From Cryptomeria japonica (taxonomy: Eukaryota; Streptophyta; Pinopsida; Cupressales; Cupressaceae), in the NCBI RefSeq assembly GCF_030272615.1, contig NC_081412.1, positions 143,302,247-143,366,246 on the forward strand: a stretch of DNA of 64,000 nt, in the 5' to 3' direction. A program made the translations under genes and the position numbers. Below the pieces are notes generated by a model. It was not told where the DNA came from, did not search any database, and saw nothing but the letters and a program-made list of their open reading frames with translations. Positions 1 through 10,262 of the stretch are shown one piece after another (the stretch's first letter is position 1; each line of letters starts with the position of its first letter).

Positions 1-792
1 TAATGCTTCAAACTCTTCTTGCTTTCTGATTTCCTCATATAGTTTGTGTACTTCTTCCATGTTTTTGTGAAATCTTTCACTTGCTCCACTGTGATTTCCT
101 TCAGTATACTTATACATTCTATCATTGTAATCATCAGATTCATCAAGATGAAAAGAACTGAATGCAGATTCAACTTTATTTACCGAAGACCCACTGTTAT
201 CAAAATTACTTAACTCAAATGCATGTAGCTTACCGATAGTAGCATCCAAGGAGACTGGCATGTTTGGTATAGACCTTAATTCATTAATTACAAAGACTCG
301 AATGACATAAGCAGGTAGAAGTGTTCTAAGCAACTTACTTGTTACATCCTTTACTTCAATAGTTCCTCCTGCTCCTTTGATTTGATTGACAGTTTCCTTT
401 AACCTTGTACTATATTGGATAATGTTCTCACCTTCATTCATTCTCTTGGATTCAAGTTGACCTCTTAGACTATCTATTTTTTCTCTTTAAACATGTTTAT
501 CACCACCATATACAGATATGAGCTTATTCCACATAGCTTTGGCATCATTACAACCTTCCAGATCATTAAACTCTGAGTCGGTCAATGATGATATTATTTC
601 AATCATTGCTTGAATATGTTCTTTCTTTGTCTTTATCTCTTCCATTGTCGTCGGGTAGGTGCTAGGTGCACTGTAATCATTCTCTAGATAATATGTTTCA
701 TATTCTCCAATTCCTGATAAGTGCAGCTTCATCCTTTTCTACCATGTGGAGAAACTTGACTTGTTCAGCTTTGGGGAATCCCTCTTATACAT
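1..792 (-). pseudogene. copia gag (UBN2-type), broken, partial
   Basis: Reading leftward from an ATG at 792-790, the frame encodes a Ty1/copia Gag-like protein beginning MYKRDSPKLNKSSFSTW and containing LHLSGIGEYETYYLEND. Gag forms the virus-like particle in the cytoplasm. Two early in-frame stops are visible: a TAG directly after the SFSTW motif, where the related E4 copy has CAG, and a TAA at 487-489, where E4 has CAA. Both are C-to-T changes on the coding strand. After them the frame continues through the ESKRMNEGENIIQYSTRLKE region to the window edge. The zinc knuckle and pol are outside the window. Confidence 0.82.
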
Positions 793-841
793 CTTCGGAT
801 CTTGCCTCAAGTTCCTTTAAACTTTTCTTCTAGAGTCCAAA

Positions 842-855
842 TCTATAATACCAAT
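842..855 (-). other. E6 primer-binding site (degenerate)
   Basis: Just inside the LTR the minus strand reads TTGGTATTATAGAT. This resembles the plant initiator-Met PBS TGGTATCAGAGC but has decayed after the first seven bases. Confidence 0.55.
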
Positions 856-2377
856 TGTTAGTAAGATGAGAGGGGGGGGTGAATCATATAAACTCACTAT
901 TAAACTCACAATTCAATACATTCATCAGATTCAACCTCGGTAGCCTTTACTTCAATATGCAACCTAGATTGTAAATCATTCAAACTCATAAATTGACAAA
1001 CTTAAAACATCACAACACATTTAACACCAGATTTAATGTGGAAACCCAAATAGGGAAAAACCACTGTGGGATTTTGGACCCACTAAGAAATATACCCTTC
1101 TAGAGTATGCTCGGTTAAAAGCCAATCCTGTTACAGATTACATAAACACATTGCTAGATGTGACCCGGTTAAGGGATTTCCCTAAGATCTATTAGAATCT
1201 TGCACTTTGTTAGAAGTGACCTTGTCAAAGGATTTCAAACACTCATTCAGAATGTTACCTTGCTAGAGGATTTACAAATAAGACTGTTAGGTCCACTCGG
1301 TTAAGAGATTTCCTGTCACTTACAGAATAAATAATGGTAATAAAATATATTTGCAACTTCACATTTGAAATGCTAAAGAAGATTTTATGTGCTCAATGTA
1401 CTCAAGATAATCTTGTCATACGACTTATCTTTCTCCTTGCTAGGCTTCTCAATCTGTTCATCAATAAGATCTTCAATCTTCTGTGCTCGGTGATCACTAC
1501 AGCAACATCACTATTCTTCAATTTGCTCGCATTCATTGTTCATAAACAATTCCTTATTTATAAACAATTCCTAACCACTTAATCTCCTTGATCACATTTC
1601 CCATGATCAATCTTAGCCATCAGATCATCATACTTGACTAGGTTCATTGAATCCTTCAATCTGAAAAATGTTTTACCTTGCCTTGGAACTTGTATGCCTT
1701 CCTTGGTACTTGTGCTAGGTTATGACCGTTCAATCCATGTTGTAGATCTTACTCTTGAATTTTCATTGTCGTAGATACTCAACAAACTTCTTGCATGACA
1801 TACCAGTCATCTATACATCTCCAGCTCATTGGCATCCTTTATTTAATAATGCTTTTATTCATCCAATGTGTTCTATTACTGCTCGGTTGTTACTCGGTTA
1901 ATACTGAACTTCACTCAATAGACATTCTGCCTTCTTTAACCGATATCGATAACCTTAGTGTTTACCGACTAGCTCCTTGTTGGGTAACATAGAACAATAT
2001 TAAACCTATATTTATTTTATTGCATGAAATCTTTTCTTCTTCTTGTTCAGTCTTTGAATACACATATATATGATATCAAAACAATCAAAACAAAAAAATC
2101 TCATCACTGTCTAACTCGGTAATAGTTGCCCATTTGAATAACTTATTATTCCCCTTCATTTTCACATTCATTCTGTGTCACTTACCGACATCTTTATACC
2201 CATCAAAACATACTCCTTAAGATATGGCAACATCATACTGAATCAGAAAATCAATTTCTTGACATCAATGACAAAATAGTATTATTAAGACAGTAATTAT
2301 CCTTTATCAGTTATATCAATAATCTCCAACAACCTTCTCAATATCCTTATACCAAAAAACTTATTGAAATGCTAACA
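856..2377 (-). repeat. E6 5' LTR
   Basis: About 1.52 kb, homologous in reverse orientation to the E4 LTRs (for example 25068-26548). It shares the G/C-run motif near its inner end (TGAGAGGGGGGG at about 866-880), the CCACTGTGGGATTTTGG block and the AACAACCTTCTCAATATCC block near 2331-2348. The outer end is TGTTAG on the minus strand. That is about 36 bp inside the E4 LTR start, which begins TGTTGGCAACA. Confidence 0.83.
1040..1320. repeat. Degenerate tandem motif in the copia LTR
   Basis: A motif like GGTTAAGGGATTTC (plus strand) recurs about every 45-55 bp: near 1110 (CGGTTAAAAGCC), 1165 (CGGTTAAGGGATTTCC), 1225 (TGTCAAAGGATTTC), 1263 (CTAGAGGATTTAC) and 1298 (CGGTTAAGAGATTTCC). Both E4 LTRs carry the same five-copy array in the opposite orientation. 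It is an ancestral LTR feature, perhaps regulatory; that role is inference. Confidence 0.6.
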
Positions 2378-2382
2378 ATATT

Positions 2383-3179
2383 AAAATGAAATAATGAAAG
2401 GAAGGGAAGATAGATTCTCACAACTAGTCCATGAATGAAGCTTCTAGTAATAGACTCCTCTTAGCAAGCTAAAAAAGAAAAATGTTAGGAATATTTTTTA
2501 GAGGTTTACCACAATCAAACCCCTATTTTGGTGTTTTTACCTCCACCAATAGCCAAGATGGATTGATAGATAAATGATAAATGAAATAGAAAGTAAATGC
2601 AATAACAAGTATTCTAATGGAGCTTAAAATATGAAGAGAACTCCCCTTCCACACCCAAAGCATAGAGCTCTCCAGATGAAGAAGAAGAAGAATGAAGTCC
2701 TCATCAAATGATGAAAGTGGTGTCCAAAGAGAGCCAAGGGTGCTATAATTTGATAACAAAGCTTCAATTCAAGTGTTAGACAATGAGTAAAGTGAACCCA
2801 AAGAGTCTAGAGAACAAAAATGAAGCTCCCAAGGTAAGATATGAGGACTAAGAATGAAACTCACATCGATGGCCATGAGAAGAGGCATTATGAGCTCTAC
2901 TAGTTACAAGTGTAATTCTTAAATAGACACCTTCCAGCTGTAGATTCACGGGATGCTAGTGTGGCACATAAATGTCTCTATAGTGCATAGGCATTTGTGA
3001 GTCAACTACTCAGCAAAGTCATAAAAAGGACAAAACAAATGGTGATGGGGAAAATCAAATGGATAAAAGGACAAGAAGATGAAGGAATCCTCTAATCAAC
3101 ATAAAGTGAAGGTTCTTATGTATCATGGAATTTCATGGGGTGAAAATTATGACACTACAAGAGCTTATCAAAGAAATGA
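2383..3179. other. Unassigned stretch, probably remnant of E0 5' part
   Basis: About 0.8 kb between the E6 LTR and the first recognisable E0 pol codons. No long frame, LTR pair or RNA gene was found. A frame from about 3050 onward may be the decayed protease-to-RT linker of E0, because it runs into the RT region, but it has several stops. No E0 5' LTR could be identified here. Confidence 0.4.
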
Positions 3180-4144
3180 AGGTAATGAGGTTTCGTTATG
3201 CATTTATGGCCCAAAGAAGAGAAGATGAATCTAAGTATCAGTACCTACAAAAGCAATAGAACTACTAGAACAGTATGTTGATGTTATACCAAATGAGTTA
3301 TTTGATGGTATACCACCAAAAAGGGATATAAGTTAGCATCATATTGATATAATTTGAGGGGAATCTCTACCTAATCAAGAAGCCTACAAGATGAGTCCTA
3401 CACAACATGCAGAGCTCAATAAAACCTATAAAGGTGTAATGGGGAAAGCATGAGTTTGTCTCTTGTACTGACTTTGTTAACTCCAAGAAAATATGGTATA
3501 TGGAGGATATGCACTGATAGCAAAGCCATCAATAAAAATATTATCAAATACCAGTTCCCTATACCTCACCTAGATGACATGATGGATGTGCTTGCAAAAG
3601 CTAAATATTTTAGCCCAAATTAATCTGCAAAGTGGCTACCATTGAATTTGGATTCAAGAAGGAGATGAATGAAAAACAACCTTCAAGACTAGAGATGGAT
3701 TTATATAAGTGGATGCTGATGCCATTTAGATTATATAATGCACCTAGTACCTTCATGAGACTAATGAATATTGTGCTATAACCTTACATTGGTAAGTTTG
3801 TTGCAGTTTATTTTGATGGTATTTTGGTTTTTAGCAAAAGTAAGGAGGAGCCACTACAACACTTGAGGGCCATATTAAGAGTGTTAAGAGAAGAGAAACT
3901 CTATGCAAACCTAAAGAAATGCATATTTATGTAAGAAAAATTAGTTTTTATGGATTTTGTCATCTCTGTATAGGGTGTCAAGATGGATGCAGACAAGGTC
4001 AATGCAATATTGGAATGGCCAAGTCCAAAAAGCATGACAGCGGTAAGAATTTTTCATAGGTTGGCTACATTTTATTGAAAGTTTATTCAAAATTTTAGTG
4101 TCATTGTATCCCCCATAACAATTGTACCAAGGGCAGGAATTTCT
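3180..4144 (+). pseudogene. E0 Ty3/gypsy reverse transcriptase, decayed (piece A)
   Basis: Conceptual translation across several frames gives the plant Ty3/gypsy RT order. First comes an EQYVDVIPNELFDGIPPKRDI linker, then PNQEAYKMSPTQHAELNK, the TDSKAIN region, the INLQSGYH motif (near 3620-3650), TTFKTRDG, and the active-site strand near 3805-3835. That strand reads YFDG instead of YxDD, so the second catalytic Asp is lost. Many stops and frame changes are present. The piece ends exactly at the TSD of the solo LTR at 4145 and resumes at 5492. Confidence 0.8.
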
Positions 4145-5486
4145 TGTTGGATATTGCTGAGAAATTTGTTGGAATGATGTTTTGTCATTGATGTCAATAT
4201 ATTTTTTTGTGTATTCCAATGTTGCAATCAGATTAAATGAGTTGGTTTGGCCAGTGTGTTGCAATTGTGTTGTTGTGGTTTAATGGATTTTGAGATAAGT
4301 ATCTATAGTTGATTCAGCAAAAGTTTTAGTGGGTCACATGATATTTTGATCGATTTTTTTGATTCGGTATTATGGTTGATATTCAATTGTTCATGTTATT
4401 CAGTATTCTGGATTGTGCTCCGCATTGCTTTGAAATTGCTATATCTTGGTTTGTGGTTTTGGCAGTGTGTTTAGGACATTCAGGTGTGTCCTCAATTCAG
4501 ATGGTTCATGATTTGGATTACAAGTGAATCTTTCAGTTTGACAGTCAGTTGAGTTGGTGTTCTTAACATTCGATATAATGTTGATGAAGATTCTACTAAG
4601 ATGTGATGTTGTGGTAATTCACGTTGCTTGTGGATGTTTCTAGATTGTGTTCTATCCATGTTGATGGTCTGCATTGATCATTTTGCATGATATTGATCAT
4701 TTTCTTGATCTGATGGTGTTCTTCATGTTATGCAACATTTATGGTGACTGTAGCATGTTGCAGATGATCGAGGCATAATTCTTGGTGGTGTTTCTTGGTT
4801 GCGGTATTGATTTGGGTATAGACTATATCTTAGCCGACATTGTTTTGGTCTACATGTGTTGATGTAGTGTGTGAGGTTATTATTTTATAATTTGTGTTGA
4901 GGGTTTAGCCAACCTTGAAATATATGTTGATGAATTGTATAAATATATGTAATATTCATGTGAGAGATGTATCTGCATGTGCAAACATTGTTTTTATCTT
5001 TTAGTGGCAGAGGAGAAAAAAGAAGTTGTGTGAAAAAGTGTGAAGAAGTATGAAGAGAAGAGTTTGAGTATCTGTGCTTAACCAGAACTATAACTAGGCA
5101 GTGGAAGATGTTATTTTCATAGTTCATGCAATCCATATTGTTGTCTAAATCTTGTAAGGAAATGAGCCTTCCTTAGGTTTGTATCCCTTCTTGTATTTGA
5201 GCAGTGAGATCTAGGTAGTGTTCTTGAATGCATGTGCAGTCCCCATTGTAATAGTTCACTTACTCCTAATAGGGTATTATCTCATTGTGGGTAGGTTCCC
5301 ACCGTGGTTTTTCCCTTAACCAAGTTTTCCATGTCAAAAATATTTGTGTTATATGTGCTAATGATGTGGTGTTGATTTGTGCTTTCATTCCTAATTATCA
5401 TATCTGAATTTGTATTTAAGTTAAGTAAAGTTTGTGTGCAAACTGATTCACACCCCCCCTCTTAGTTTGTAGTATTGTTGCCAACA
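4145..5486 (+). mobile_element. Solo LTR of a copia-type element
   Basis: 1342 bp starting TGTTGG and ending CCAACA, flanked by a perfect 5-bp TSD TTTCT (4140-4144 and 5487-5491). The inner features match the copia LTR style seen in E4 and E6. There is a TTTTGTCATTGATGTCAA block near the start, a CCACCGTGGTTTTTCCC block near 5300, and a CACCCCCCCTCTTAG run near the end. No PBS, PPT or coding region is present, so it is a solo LTR left by recombination between LTRs. Removing it rejoins the E0 frame in the RT-RNase H connection. Confidence 0.88.
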
Positions 5487-5491
5487 TTTCT

Positions 5492-6383
5492 ATGGACCAA
5501 TTAAGCTAAGGAGAGTTATAATTTTAGAAAGAAGAAGGTAATCAAAACTCCCATACTATCATTACTAAATTTTGATAAAGTATTTTAAGTGGATTGTGAT
5601 GCCTCACATGTATGCATTGGAGTTGTACTTAAACCCATCACTTTTTTTAGTGAAAAGTTGAATGGTGCAAGAAAAAATTATTTCGACTATGATTTAGAAT
5701 TTTATGCACTTGTACAAGAATTGAGGCATTATAGGCATTATCTTGTGCTCAAGAAGATTGTGTTATTTACAGATCGCATTGCATTGAAATATCTAAATAC
5801 TCAAAAGAAGTTGAATAACAAACATGCAAAATGGGTCTCTTTCTTACAGGGTTATACCTTTGTTCTAAAGCACAATTTAGGTAGGCAAAAGTAGGTTACA
5901 AATGCTTTGAGCAAGTATGTTGTCCTTTTGTCAACTATGGAAAATGAGGCATTTGGGTTTGATACTATAAAGGAACAATATCAATCTGATAATTATTTTT
6001 GGGAGATTGTGGAATAGTTGATGAATCTAGGAGCTAGTCATCTACAACACATTAGGGGTGAATATTTTATGCAAGATGGCTACCTCTTCAAGGGAAACCA
6101 ACTATGTATTCTAGTTAGATCTATGAGAGAGAAAATTATTCAAAAGATTCATAGAAATATATTACTTGGGCATTTTGGCAAGGACAAGACAATAGCTTTG
6201 ATGGGAGAAAAATAGTACTAGCCAAAAATGAAGTGAGATCTAACCAAGTATGTGATGAGGTGTAGAATTTGTCAGAGGCCTAAGGGACACTTACAGAATG
6301 CATTATTATGTATACCATCACTTGTACCTACAAGACCATGGATATATTTAAGTATGGATATTGTGTTGGGACTATGAAAAATG
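5492..6383 (+). pseudogene. E0 gypsy RNase H and integrase N-terminus, decayed (piece B)
   Basis: Continues piece A after the solo LTR. The RNase H region has DCDASHVCIGVVL (5589 onward), then SEKLNGARKNY, LFTDRIALKYL and LKHNLGRQK. In active relatives this domain ends in an ADALSR-type motif; here it reads TNALSK after a TAG. The integrase zinc-binding region follows, with IHRNILLGHFGKDKT (near 6150-6190) and RCRICQRPKG (near 6255-6285), then the first core Asp in LSMDIVLGL (near 6350). Stops occur at about 5893 and 6213. The piece ends at the E4 TSD AAATG. Confidence 0.82.
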
Positions 6384-6487
6384 TGTTGGCAACATAGCTT
6401 TATAACAAACAATGAAAGATTGTTGGCATTTCAATAAGGATATTGAGAAGGTTGTTGATGATTATGGATATAACTAATTAAAGATGT
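6384..6487 (+). repeat. E4 5' LTR, first fragment
   Basis: The first 104 bp of the E4 5' LTR, nearly identical to 25068-25171 of the 3' LTR. It ends with GATGT, the TSD created by E5 insertion; the LTR continues at 19011. Confidence 0.92.
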
Positions 6488-7041
6488 TGTCATGCCCAAA
6501 ATTTAGGGCAAAAACGGAACAAATTTTTTTAAAAGATACTGATTTAATTAACAAGCACTCTCTTGCGACAAGCGTTAACGAAAATTCCATTAATAAATTC
6601 GAGCTCATTCTGAAACGAACGAAGCATCGACAATCGGTTATATTCTAATCGCGGAATAACCTACTGGTTTAAATTTTATCTCCAAAAGATATTTAATTAA
6701 TAGTTTTATTAAATTATTCATATTAAAAGTATTAGGAGAGATATTTTAATTTATCCTCCAATATGACTTTATAGTCTTTTTAATTCTTTTAAATTTCTCT
6801 TTACAATTTAACCAAAGTTAAAATCAGGATTAAATAAATATATACATATATACCTAATTGATTATGCATATATTTATATATTTAAAATTTTATTACTTAT
6901 ACAAAAATGCTCAAATTCATACATTTATGTACATATATATAATTTCCATATGTATTTATGGAAACATATATATATGTATATTTACTAAACTGGTAAATAT
7001 TTTAATAATTATTTTAATTAACTGCCCTAACCTCCACTCGG

Positions 7042-7080
7042 TTAGGGTTTTAAACCCTTTATATTATTATATATTTTTTT
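7042..7080 (-). promoter_or_regulatory. Putative E5 core promoter with telo-box (left LTR)
   Basis: On the minus strand a TATA-like stretch (TATATAATAATATAAAGGG, about 7074-7056) is followed by the telo-box-like motif AAACCCTAA (7050-7042). Telo-boxes are known plant promoter elements near TATA boxes of highly expressed genes. If this is the core promoter, R plus U5 is about 560 bp, and the hairpin array lies about 110-320 bp upstream. The transcription start is not shown by the sequence. Confidence 0.45.
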
Positions 7081-7191
7081 TTTAAAACTGTTAAACTTCA
7101 TGGCCGGGCCGAAGCCCTTGGCGACCATGAATTCCATTAACATTTTAATGCAGGTCACGGGGGAGAAAAAAAAAATCCGGCCGCGTGCGCG

Positions 7192-7392
7192 CCACTGTGT
7201 GAGCGCACAGTGGGCGCCGCGGCTCCACTGTGTGCCCACACAGTGGGCGCCGCTGGCGGCACCACTGTGTGGCCACACAGTGGTGGCCGCGGCCGTCCAC
7301 TGTGTGCCCACACAGTGGAAGCCGCAAGCGGCTCCACTGTGCGTGCACACAGTGGGCGCCGCGCGGACGTCCACTGTGCGTACGCACAGAGG
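7192..7392. repeat. Six-unit palindrome (hairpin) array in E5 left LTR
   Basis: Six 22-bp inverted repeats start at 7192, 7225, 7262, 7297, 7334 and 7371 (spacing 33-37 bp). Arms are CCACTGTG and CACAGTGG around a 6-bp core of alternating TG/CA type. Units 2 and 4 have perfect 10-bp arms and unit 3 is fully self-complementary. Units 1, 5 and 6 each have one arm mismatch. The spacers are themselves palindromic and only G/C-rich: GCCGCGGC, GCCGC-TG-GCGGC, GGCCGCGGCC, GCCGC-AA-GCGGC, CCGCGCGG. CCCGCGGG follows the last unit. The island is an abrupt GC block in an AT-rich LTR. Function is unknown; a promoter-proximal protein-binding array or a structured nucleic acid are both possible. Confidence 0.93.
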
Positions 7393-7481
7393 AGCCCGCG
7401 GGGACCCCTAAACTTCGTTTTAGATTTTTTTAAAAAAATTAAATTTTTTTTTAAAATAAAATACATACTATTATTTATATG

Positions 7482-7540
7482 TATATATATATATATATAT
7501 AAATATATATATATATTTATATATATATATATATATATAT
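7482..7540. repeat. TA microsatellite
   Basis: Alternating TA with a few interruptions in the left E5 LTR. The matching run in the right LTR (16181-16243) has a slightly different length, as expected from slippage. Confidence 0.9.
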
Positions 7541-8771
7541 TTATAAATAACTTAAATAAGCATAGTAAAAATAAAAAGATGAAATTTATTTCAATATAAA
7601 TTTATATAAGGTTTTTTTTTTGAAGAGAATTTTACATACAAAATTCTAAACTAATATAATAAAGAAAAAAAGAAAACATTAAGTTTAATAAAAAAATAGA
7701 ATTATATATTTATATATATATATATATATATAAATTCTTTTATAAAGCTAGCTTTTAAATCAATGTTAACAAAAATACAATTCAAGGTTTTTTATAAAGC
7801 TACATTATACTTTTTCTGGAGATAAAGAAATCCATTTATATAATCTTTTTTTAAAATAGAATATTCACTTAAAACAACTTTTTTTTTATAAAAGATATAC
7901 ATAGAAATCTTTCAACAACAATAATCTTTTATTTGCCACAAGTGAAATATAATTAAAGTCAAAATGAAAAACAAATCTTTTATTTCTTTCCATAATACAA
8001 GAAGCTTTTTTTTGCATGCAACACAATTTAAACCCTTTTTTTTTTATAAACCAGAAGTAGAAATAACAAGCTTTTCTTTCTTTAAAACATCTCTAAAATA
8101 TTCTACCAAATTTACAGAATGATTTCTCTGAACAGTCACAACATTAAGACTTCAAGTCTACTATTACAAATTTCAACTTGCTTCTCCTTTCTCTTGAATT
8201 TGAGGCATTTATTTACAACAAATTTAAACATACATCTGCAACTGAATTCAAATATCTTCAATTACAATCTTCTGAATATCTTTCATGAATCCTATCCTCT
8301 TTCTTCTGAATTTCCTGCATAATAGAAAACACAAAATTGACCACGGAGTGCTCACCTCCCAGCCTAGGCTAACTGGTAGCCACCCCCGAGCTCGGAGAAC
8401 CAATTCCTAGATGGGTACAAACAGGCAAACACAAAGAAACACAAAGCATACAAATATTCCAGACACATTCCCAACCTGGCTTTCACAGCACCACACTCTG
8501 GTGGTGAACATTTTCAAGGGTGGTAGTGGACCAAATACCCTGAGGAGAATTCTGCAAGTATGTAATAACAAGAAGCCACCTCATGGCACAAATAACATAT
8601 CAAAATCTCAACCCCATAAATTCCTTATGCCCCCCAAAGGCATTCTAGCCTTATAACCCTCCTTATGACCCCCATTGCACAAACAGGCCATGCAGCAAGG
8701 GTCACACAAAGATCCCTTGTGATCGCTCTCTAAAGAGAGTCTCTCACTCGAGGGCTGTCACTGCTACCACC

Positions 8772-8813
8772 CTCAAGATCCTCTTCTCTCCCAAGAGAAA
8801 GAGAGATCTTGAG
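8772..8813. repeat. Inverted repeat (hairpin) in E5 LTR
   Basis: CTCAAGATC (8772-8780) and GATCTTGAG (8805-8813) are perfect 9-bp complements, with a further CTTCTCT/AGAGAA pairing inside. The same structure occurs in the right LTR near 17526-17567. Role unknown. Confidence 0.65.
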
Positions 8814-10251
8814 AAAACTCCCAAAACACATTCATTCATAAAACAAAACCAAAAGATTTTCAAACATTCATTTTCAAGAATACAGATTTTCTTATTCAAC
8901 AACTTTCAGAAATAAACAAAAACAAGTCATTAAAAGTAAAAAAGAAACCAACCTTAATCTGCCCAAAGGTTATAATGATATCTGAAGAAGAGCTGCCCAA
9001 TCCACAATTCTTTATTTTCCTTAATAAATTTCTTTATCCCATAACATTATTTTTTTTTCTTTCAAATTTTTCTTCTGTCTCCAAAAATGGAGAGTGGGTG
9101 ATTAACCAGCTATTCCCAAAAATCCTCCTTAAGAAGCTCACTCACTGAGTTCTCACAGGATTCTAAGAAAATCAACAAAAAAGAAGGAAGAAAGCAAAAA
9201 TGCAAAAAAAGACTTTCCTTCCAAGAGGGAAAATCTGGATTTGATTTTCCTTCAATTTTCAATTTTCGCTCAACTCAAAAAAGCCAATTTTTAAAGCGTT
9301 AAAAAGATCATAATAAAGTAGAAACTTGCCTAAAATTACCCCTAACCCCTATGTATACCTTATGAGCTTCAGGAAACCCTAATAAACTACCCCTAGGTGT
9401 TCATTTAACCCATTTTAAACCCCTCTGAAGTTTATTTTCGGGTCAAACATAAGTTGACCACACCAAATATTATATTCTCAAAATATCTTTTTGACAACAC
9501 ATTATTTTATTTAAAATTAATAATAATTAACACTTTCCCATCAAGAGACAAGATAAAATATTAAAATTTAAATCCTCACATGTGTCAAGTGACACTAATA
9601 AAATACTTTTACAAAAATAAACATGAAATTGTCTCTTGAGGTTTTTACACAATAAATTTAAATAACACATAACACACATGCAGCATATACTGATACGAAT
9701 AAAATACAACACAAACGGGGTGTTGTCTCTCCAAATAGACAAACCCTGGCTTTACGAACATACATAAGTCTAGGTTTGATTCTCCGTAATTTTCCATGGT
9801 CACATGGTAAATTTCCTGCGCATCTCAATGTACACATTAGTACTCCCAAATATTCATATAAAATATAATTCAATAATATAACAATGCACATCATTACTTG
9901 CATACAATTTTCATCTGCACAGATTGAATACATCTTTTGTCAAGCAAATTCACATAAGCAATTTTCATCCCAATTCACATAAACTAAACATACATCATAG
10001 TTCTATATTCAAAGTAAGGTCCTGCAAATTCATTAACGACATCTATCATTGCAATATCATTCTATCTAATAATCATGTAGTGTTCTATCTCATAAAGCAT
10101 GTAAGTAAAACATCAATTCATAGCAATGTTATCCAATATCCTGAAAACATAAAAGTTCTAAATCTCAAAAATGCATCAAAACAAAGTATCCATAGTAGTC
10201 TAAAATATAAAATCCACTGAATGTCAAACTGAGTCGAGGTGAGGCCTCACA

Positions 10252-10262
10252 TCCTCCCCCTC
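10252..10262 (-). other. E5 polypurine tract
   Basis: Minus strand GAGGGGGAGGA directly abuts the 3' LTR. It primes plus-strand DNA synthesis in LTR elements. Its position fixes the LTR boundary at 10251. Confidence 0.85.

Larger units (their letters stand above)
1..2377 (-). mobile_element. E6: Ty1/copia element, partial (gag and 5' LTR)
   Basis: The minus strand reads LTR, degenerate primer-binding site, then gag, and runs off the left window edge, so pol lies outside. It belongs to the same family as E4 at 6384-26548: the gag translation and the LTR repeats match closely. The LTR ends form the inverted repeat TGTTAG/CTAACA. The outer TSD cannot be tested because the other end is missing; the 5 bp after the LTR are ATATT. 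Family membership is seen directly; a full element beyond the edge is inferred. Confidence 0.85.
6488..10251 (-). repeat. E5 3' LTR (left)
   Basis: 3764 bp, starting TGTCATGCCC and ending GAGGCCTCACA on the plus strand. It is mostly AT-rich (TA microsatellites at about 7482-7540 and 7694-7731, long T and A runs) with one sharp GC-rich island at 7179-7410. The many short frames inside it have matching copies in the other LTR and no codon signature. They are treated as non-coding. Confidence 0.95.

Noticed and set aside
7192-7392. CRISPR-like array
   Set aside because: Repeat and spacer spacing looks similar, but the spacers are themselves related palindromes, the array is short and lies in a plant LTR, and there are no cas genes.
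7042-7599. Several overlapping 67-129-codon frames on both strands in the E5 LTR (and copies at 15742-16248)
   Set aside because: They exist because the GC-rich palindrome array has no stops on either strand. Translations are low-complexity CVHTVG-like repeats, open in many frames at once.
8340-8420. Possible tRNA- or 5S-like sequence in the E5 LTR
   Set aside because: GC-rich with short inverted repeats, but no cloverleaf, A/B box pair or 5S similarity that I could support.
8119-10220. Short plus-strand and minus-strand frames in the E5 LTR (for example 9527-9933, 9924-10220)
   Set aside because: AT-rich, no domains, duplicated only because LTRs are duplicated.
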